Part shown: positions 6,420-8,641 of the stretch, in pieces
Numbering within the stretch: position 1 is the stretch's first letter
Layout: the number at the start of each line of letters is the position of its first letter
Position numbers and translations under genes: made by a program
Assembly (NCBI GenBank): GCA_013041585.1
Contig: JABEVM010000203.1
Coordinates: 1-8,641, forward strand
Direction of reading: 5' to 3'
Length of the DNA: 8,641 nucleotides
From: Chlamydiota bacterium
GTDB taxonomy: Bacteria; Chlamydiota; Chlamydiia; Chlamydiales; Rhabdochlamydiaceae
The notes under the pieces: generated by a model
What the model saw: the letters and a program-made list of their open reading frames with translations, nothing else
Databases searched by the model: none
What the model was told of the DNA's origin: nothing

Positions 6420-8641
6420 TTATTTATCCCCTGGCAAACCGTAAGTGAATTCAAATCTGCTTTGACGTTTGATACCATATAGATCCTTCCAAGGAGAGAA
6501 AAGCTGATCTGCTATGCTAAATTCAATTTTGCGATGATAGATGTCGTCATATTGGTTGTAGAGATTATAAAAAAGCTGGCTATTGAGAACATTGACTAGA
6601 TTCCAGACCACAACACGTTCTGATTCATAATCATCAACTACTCTATAGTGAAGTACATAGTTTTCTTCCCCTTTATATTCGTTTGGATAATGAGACCCAT
6701 GTTTTTCAAAAGTTCTCATATATAAAGGGATCGAATTGAGAGAACGTTTAGAGGTAAAAAGATTTACTTTACCTATAGGACCATCTACGTCAGCTCCCGG
6801 TTCAACGGTAAGGCCAAACTTATAAACCCCTGAAGTATACGACTGTTTGTCGACAATAAAAGTGATGCCCTCTCCACTTTTAATCACACTCTTGGGACCT
6901 ACTGTCATACCCTCTCCTGAGACCATGACTATTTCGTCTGCCAGGTTTTGTACAATGGAAGAACCCTGAAGATTCACATCACGTCCAGCTTCTATATGAA
7001 GCTTTCCTTTTCCGGGATTTTTTCCTGCTGCATTTTGTATACAAGCTTTCCCGCCGTTATCACCACGAAGACCAATTGAATTTCCGGCGATAATGTTTGC
7101 AGGTCCAAAGCTCTGCAACAAAGCCATTGTATCTTCAAAAGCTTCAAGAAGAATATCACCAGAAGCATAAATATCCAAAGGTCCATTGGCGCGAATCACA
7201 GCATCAGAGCCCTTATGGGTACCTGATTGCACTTTCACAGTGTTAGCAAATTTCATGGTAATGCCACCATTTTCATTGATCACCTTAGCTGCGCCACCAC
7301 TTACGGATCCACCAGCTAACAAGAATTCCTTACCCTGAAGAAAAACATGCCCTTTCTTTGTTGAAATAAGAACAGAGGAATCTATTTGAGAAGCTGCTAT
7401 CTCGTCTTTAAAAGCCTCGCCTCCTCCTTTAATAGTGAAATTCGCTGTTACAGGCATGTTTAGAGAAATATCACCCCCGTCATGAGCGAAGATTCGAACT
7501 GAGGATTGTTTTCCGCTTCCGGCTTCAAAATATATATCCCCGTCTTTCGCTTTATTCTCTGCGTTGACGCGAATGCTTCCTCCATCTTTGGTTTCGATAA
7601 TTGTAGCTGAATTATCGCCACCGCCCCCCTTTATGTGGAGATTAATTCTTCCCTGATCCTCTGTTTCCAAACGAAAATCCCCTCCACCTAATGCTTGAAT
7701 CATAACTCTACTATCTTTAGCTTGATTCTGTCCTGGTTCCATCGAAAGCGTTCCATTCATTTTGATAAGCACAGCATCTTTCGATTCCGGAGCTACATCT
7801 CCACTGATCCTTGCCCTGACATCTCCTGATCCAGATCCCGCTTTAAGGGTATAATTTCCTCCCTGCAATTTAACAGAACCTTTACTTCCGTCTTCAACAG
7901 CAGCAACGATCTGCGCAAAACCTATATTACTGCTATTTCCACCCTGGAGAAGATAATTGGAATTAGTAGGAAGTAGCACTTCCACATCACCATCATGAAC
8001 TGTCGCTATCCTTGCTCCCGAATTATCTCCATTGCCTCCTAAAACAGTAAGAGATCCTTCCGTTGCATTAGAGAGTTTGTTTATCCGTACATTTCCTTTG
8101 TTGGTAGCAATTTCAGCAGGAGAAATAGGGCCGGATCCAGCCTTAAGTTCGATCTGCAGCACGCTACCTTTAAATGTGTCGATAAAAATATCCCCGTCGT
8201 TTGCAAAAATTTTGGCTGAGGTATCCGATTTTTGCGTATCTCCCACACCACCGTACACTCCTAAAAGGGATGTCACAATTCTTACATCACCGCTTTTTGG
8301 GTTTAGAGAAGAAAGATTTCCGCTTTCTTCATTTCCAATGAACAAGAAAGGAGACTCTAAAGAGAGCACTGTTTTTCCTGCTGCCTGTAGATTAGAAGAA
8401 ATCAAATAAGTAGGACGAGTACTTTTCTCAGAACCAAGGTAAATAGCTTCAGAAGCTTTGAGGAAAAGAGTAGTGGGTGATTTCGTAGTTTTAGAGGAGT
8501 CCCAATCTATGCCCTCGATAAGCGCAATGTTCTTTCCAGAATAGATCGATATGTTGCTATGCAAAAGTGCTTTTTGTAAAAATGGTGTAGAAAGTATGGA
8601 AATTGACGAGGATTTTTCTGATGAAATTCTTATGTCAGGTG
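6420..8641 (-). CDS. Large repeat protein with a predicted beta-solenoid, FHA/TpsA-like; N-terminus outside the window
   Basis: 739 residues and the TAA stop are visible, and the frame stays open to the right edge, so the gene starts outside. A TTG at 8564 is in frame but is not needed as a start, because coding continues upstream without a stop. Numbering from the first full visible codon, residues 1-115 are Ser/Leu-rich with beta-like stretches. Residues 142-508 hold about eleven degenerate glycine-rich repeats. Residues 509-620 continue in the same style, including EAGRDVNLQGS (550-560), which resembles filamentous haemagglutinin repeats. The last 115 residues form a different, Tyr- and Asp-rich domain. 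There is one cysteine in the visible part. This is the pattern of an extracellular or outer-membrane beta-helix, such as a TpsA adhesin or autotransporter passenger, but the secretion signal cannot be seen. The end (TYGLPGDK) does not look like an autotransporter barrel, and Pmp-type GGA[ILV]/FxxN motifs are not evident. Exact function is unknown. Confidence 0.82.
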   Translation of the reverse strand, partial: PDIRISSEKSSSISILSTPFLQKALLHSNISIYSGKNIALIEGIDWDSSKTTKSPTTLFLKASEAIYLGSEKSTRPTYLISSNLQAAGKTVLSLESPFLFIGNEESGNLSSLNPKSGDVRIVTSLLGVYGGVGDTQKSDTSAKIFANDGDIFIDTFKGSVLQIELKAGSGPISPAEIATNKGNVRINKLSNATEGSLTVLGGNGDNSGARIATVHDGDVEVLLPTNSNYLLQGGNSSNIGFAQIVAAVEDGSKGSVKLQGGNYTLKAGSGSGDVRARISGDVAPESKDAVLIKMNGTLSMEPGQNQAKDSRVMIQALGGGDFRLETEDQGRINLHIKGGGGDNSATIIETKDGGSIRVNAENKAKDGDIYFEAGSGKQSSVRIFAHDGGDISLNMPVTANFTIKGGGEAFKDEIAASQIDSSVLISTKKGHVFLQGKEFLLAGGSVSGGAAKVINENGGITMKFANTVKVQSGTHKGSDAVIRANGPLDIYASGDILLEAFEDTMALLQSFGPANIIAGNSIGLRGDNGGKACIQNAAGKNPGKGKLHIEAGRDVNLQGSSIVQNLADEIVMVSGEGMTVGPKSVIKSGEGITFIVDKQSYTSGVYKFGLTVEPGADVDGPIGKVNLFTSKRSLNSIPLYMRTFEKHGSHYPNEYKGEENYVLHYRVVDDYESERVVVWNLVNVLNSQLFYNLYNQYDDIYHRKIEFSIADQLFSPWKDLYGIKRQSRFEFTYGLPGDK
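7116..8216 (-). repeat. Tandem degenerate protein repeats, about eleven units of 27-42 residues
   Basis: Each unit begins with [AVR]-x-I, then a Gly-[Asp/Asn/Ser] turn followed by an alternating strand such as GDIFI, GNVRI, GDVEV, GSIRV or GDISL. A second strand then leads into a glycine-rich turn (KAGSG, GGNGD, QGGNS, GGGGD, EAGSG). Examples of unit openings are AKIFANDGDIFI, AEIATNKGNVRI, ARIATVHDGDVEV and VRIFAHDGGDISL. Units 1-4 are very regular (33-34 residues); later ones vary from 27 to 42. The DNA is not visibly repeated, so the array is old and diverged rather than a recent amplification. Confidence 0.7.

Noticed and set aside
7116..8216. A CRISPR array or DNA satellite suggested by the periodic glycine-rich segment
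   Set aside because: The periodicity is at protein level only. The nucleotide repeats are too diverged and unequal in length for an array.
8032..8409. A 125-codon open frame on the plus strand
   Set aside because: It is the antisense shadow of the glycine-rich repeats. Gly and Asp codons read backwards give Pro- and Ser-rich frames without stops. No ribosome binding site or domain is seen.
6420..8564. Reading the solenoid protein as a chlamydial polymorphic membrane protein (Pmp) autotransporter
   Set aside because: The GGA[ILV] and FxxN tetrapeptides are not repeated as in Pmps, and the C-terminus lacks a barrel-like end. Only the general beta-helix style is shared.

Overview
The window most likely comes from a member of the Chlamydiae, probably an environmental ('Chlamydia-like') lineage rather than a Chlamydia species. 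The main evidence is a glycyl-tRNA synthetase whose alpha and beta subunits are fused into one 1012-residue chain, an arrangement I know from Chlamydiae and from plant organellar enzymes. The rest is compatible with this: AT-leaning sequence, a large repeat-rich surface-type protein, and a small two-hydrophobic-segment protein of no recognised family. Genus cannot be fixed from the sequence alone.

Layout. Positions 1-1012 (minus) hold rlmN, lacking only its last residues at the left edge. A 310-base divergent intergenic region (1013-1322) carries an extended -10 promoter for rlmN and, facing the other way, a promoter with an operator-like inverted repeat over its -10 box. This drives a 165-residue orphan membrane protein (1323-1820, plus), which ends in a strong intrinsic terminator. 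The fused glyQS follows (1958-4996, plus) and is transcribed separately. It converges on a monovalent cation:proton antiporter of the CPA2/Kef type (5011-6300, minus). Only 14 bases separate the two stop codons, and the glyQS terminator hairpin lies over the antiporter's last codons. Positions 6420-8641 (minus) hold the C-terminal 739 residues of a larger protein built from about eleven degenerate repeats of roughly 27-42 residues that look like a right-handed beta-solenoid. Its N-terminus is outside the window.

The genes do not form one operon or pathway. rlmN and glyQS are translation housekeeping genes (ribosome/tRNA methylation and Gly-tRNA charging), the antiporter handles ion and pH balance, and the orphan membrane protein and solenoid protein are the lineage-specific parts. 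Each gene appears to have its own promoter and/or terminator.

The most interesting items are the repeat protein with its odd C-terminal domain, the orphan 165-residue protein with clear expression signals, and two palindromic operator candidates (1286-1303 and 6307-6319). No tRNA or rRNA gene, CRISPR array, insertion sequence or phage gene was seen.
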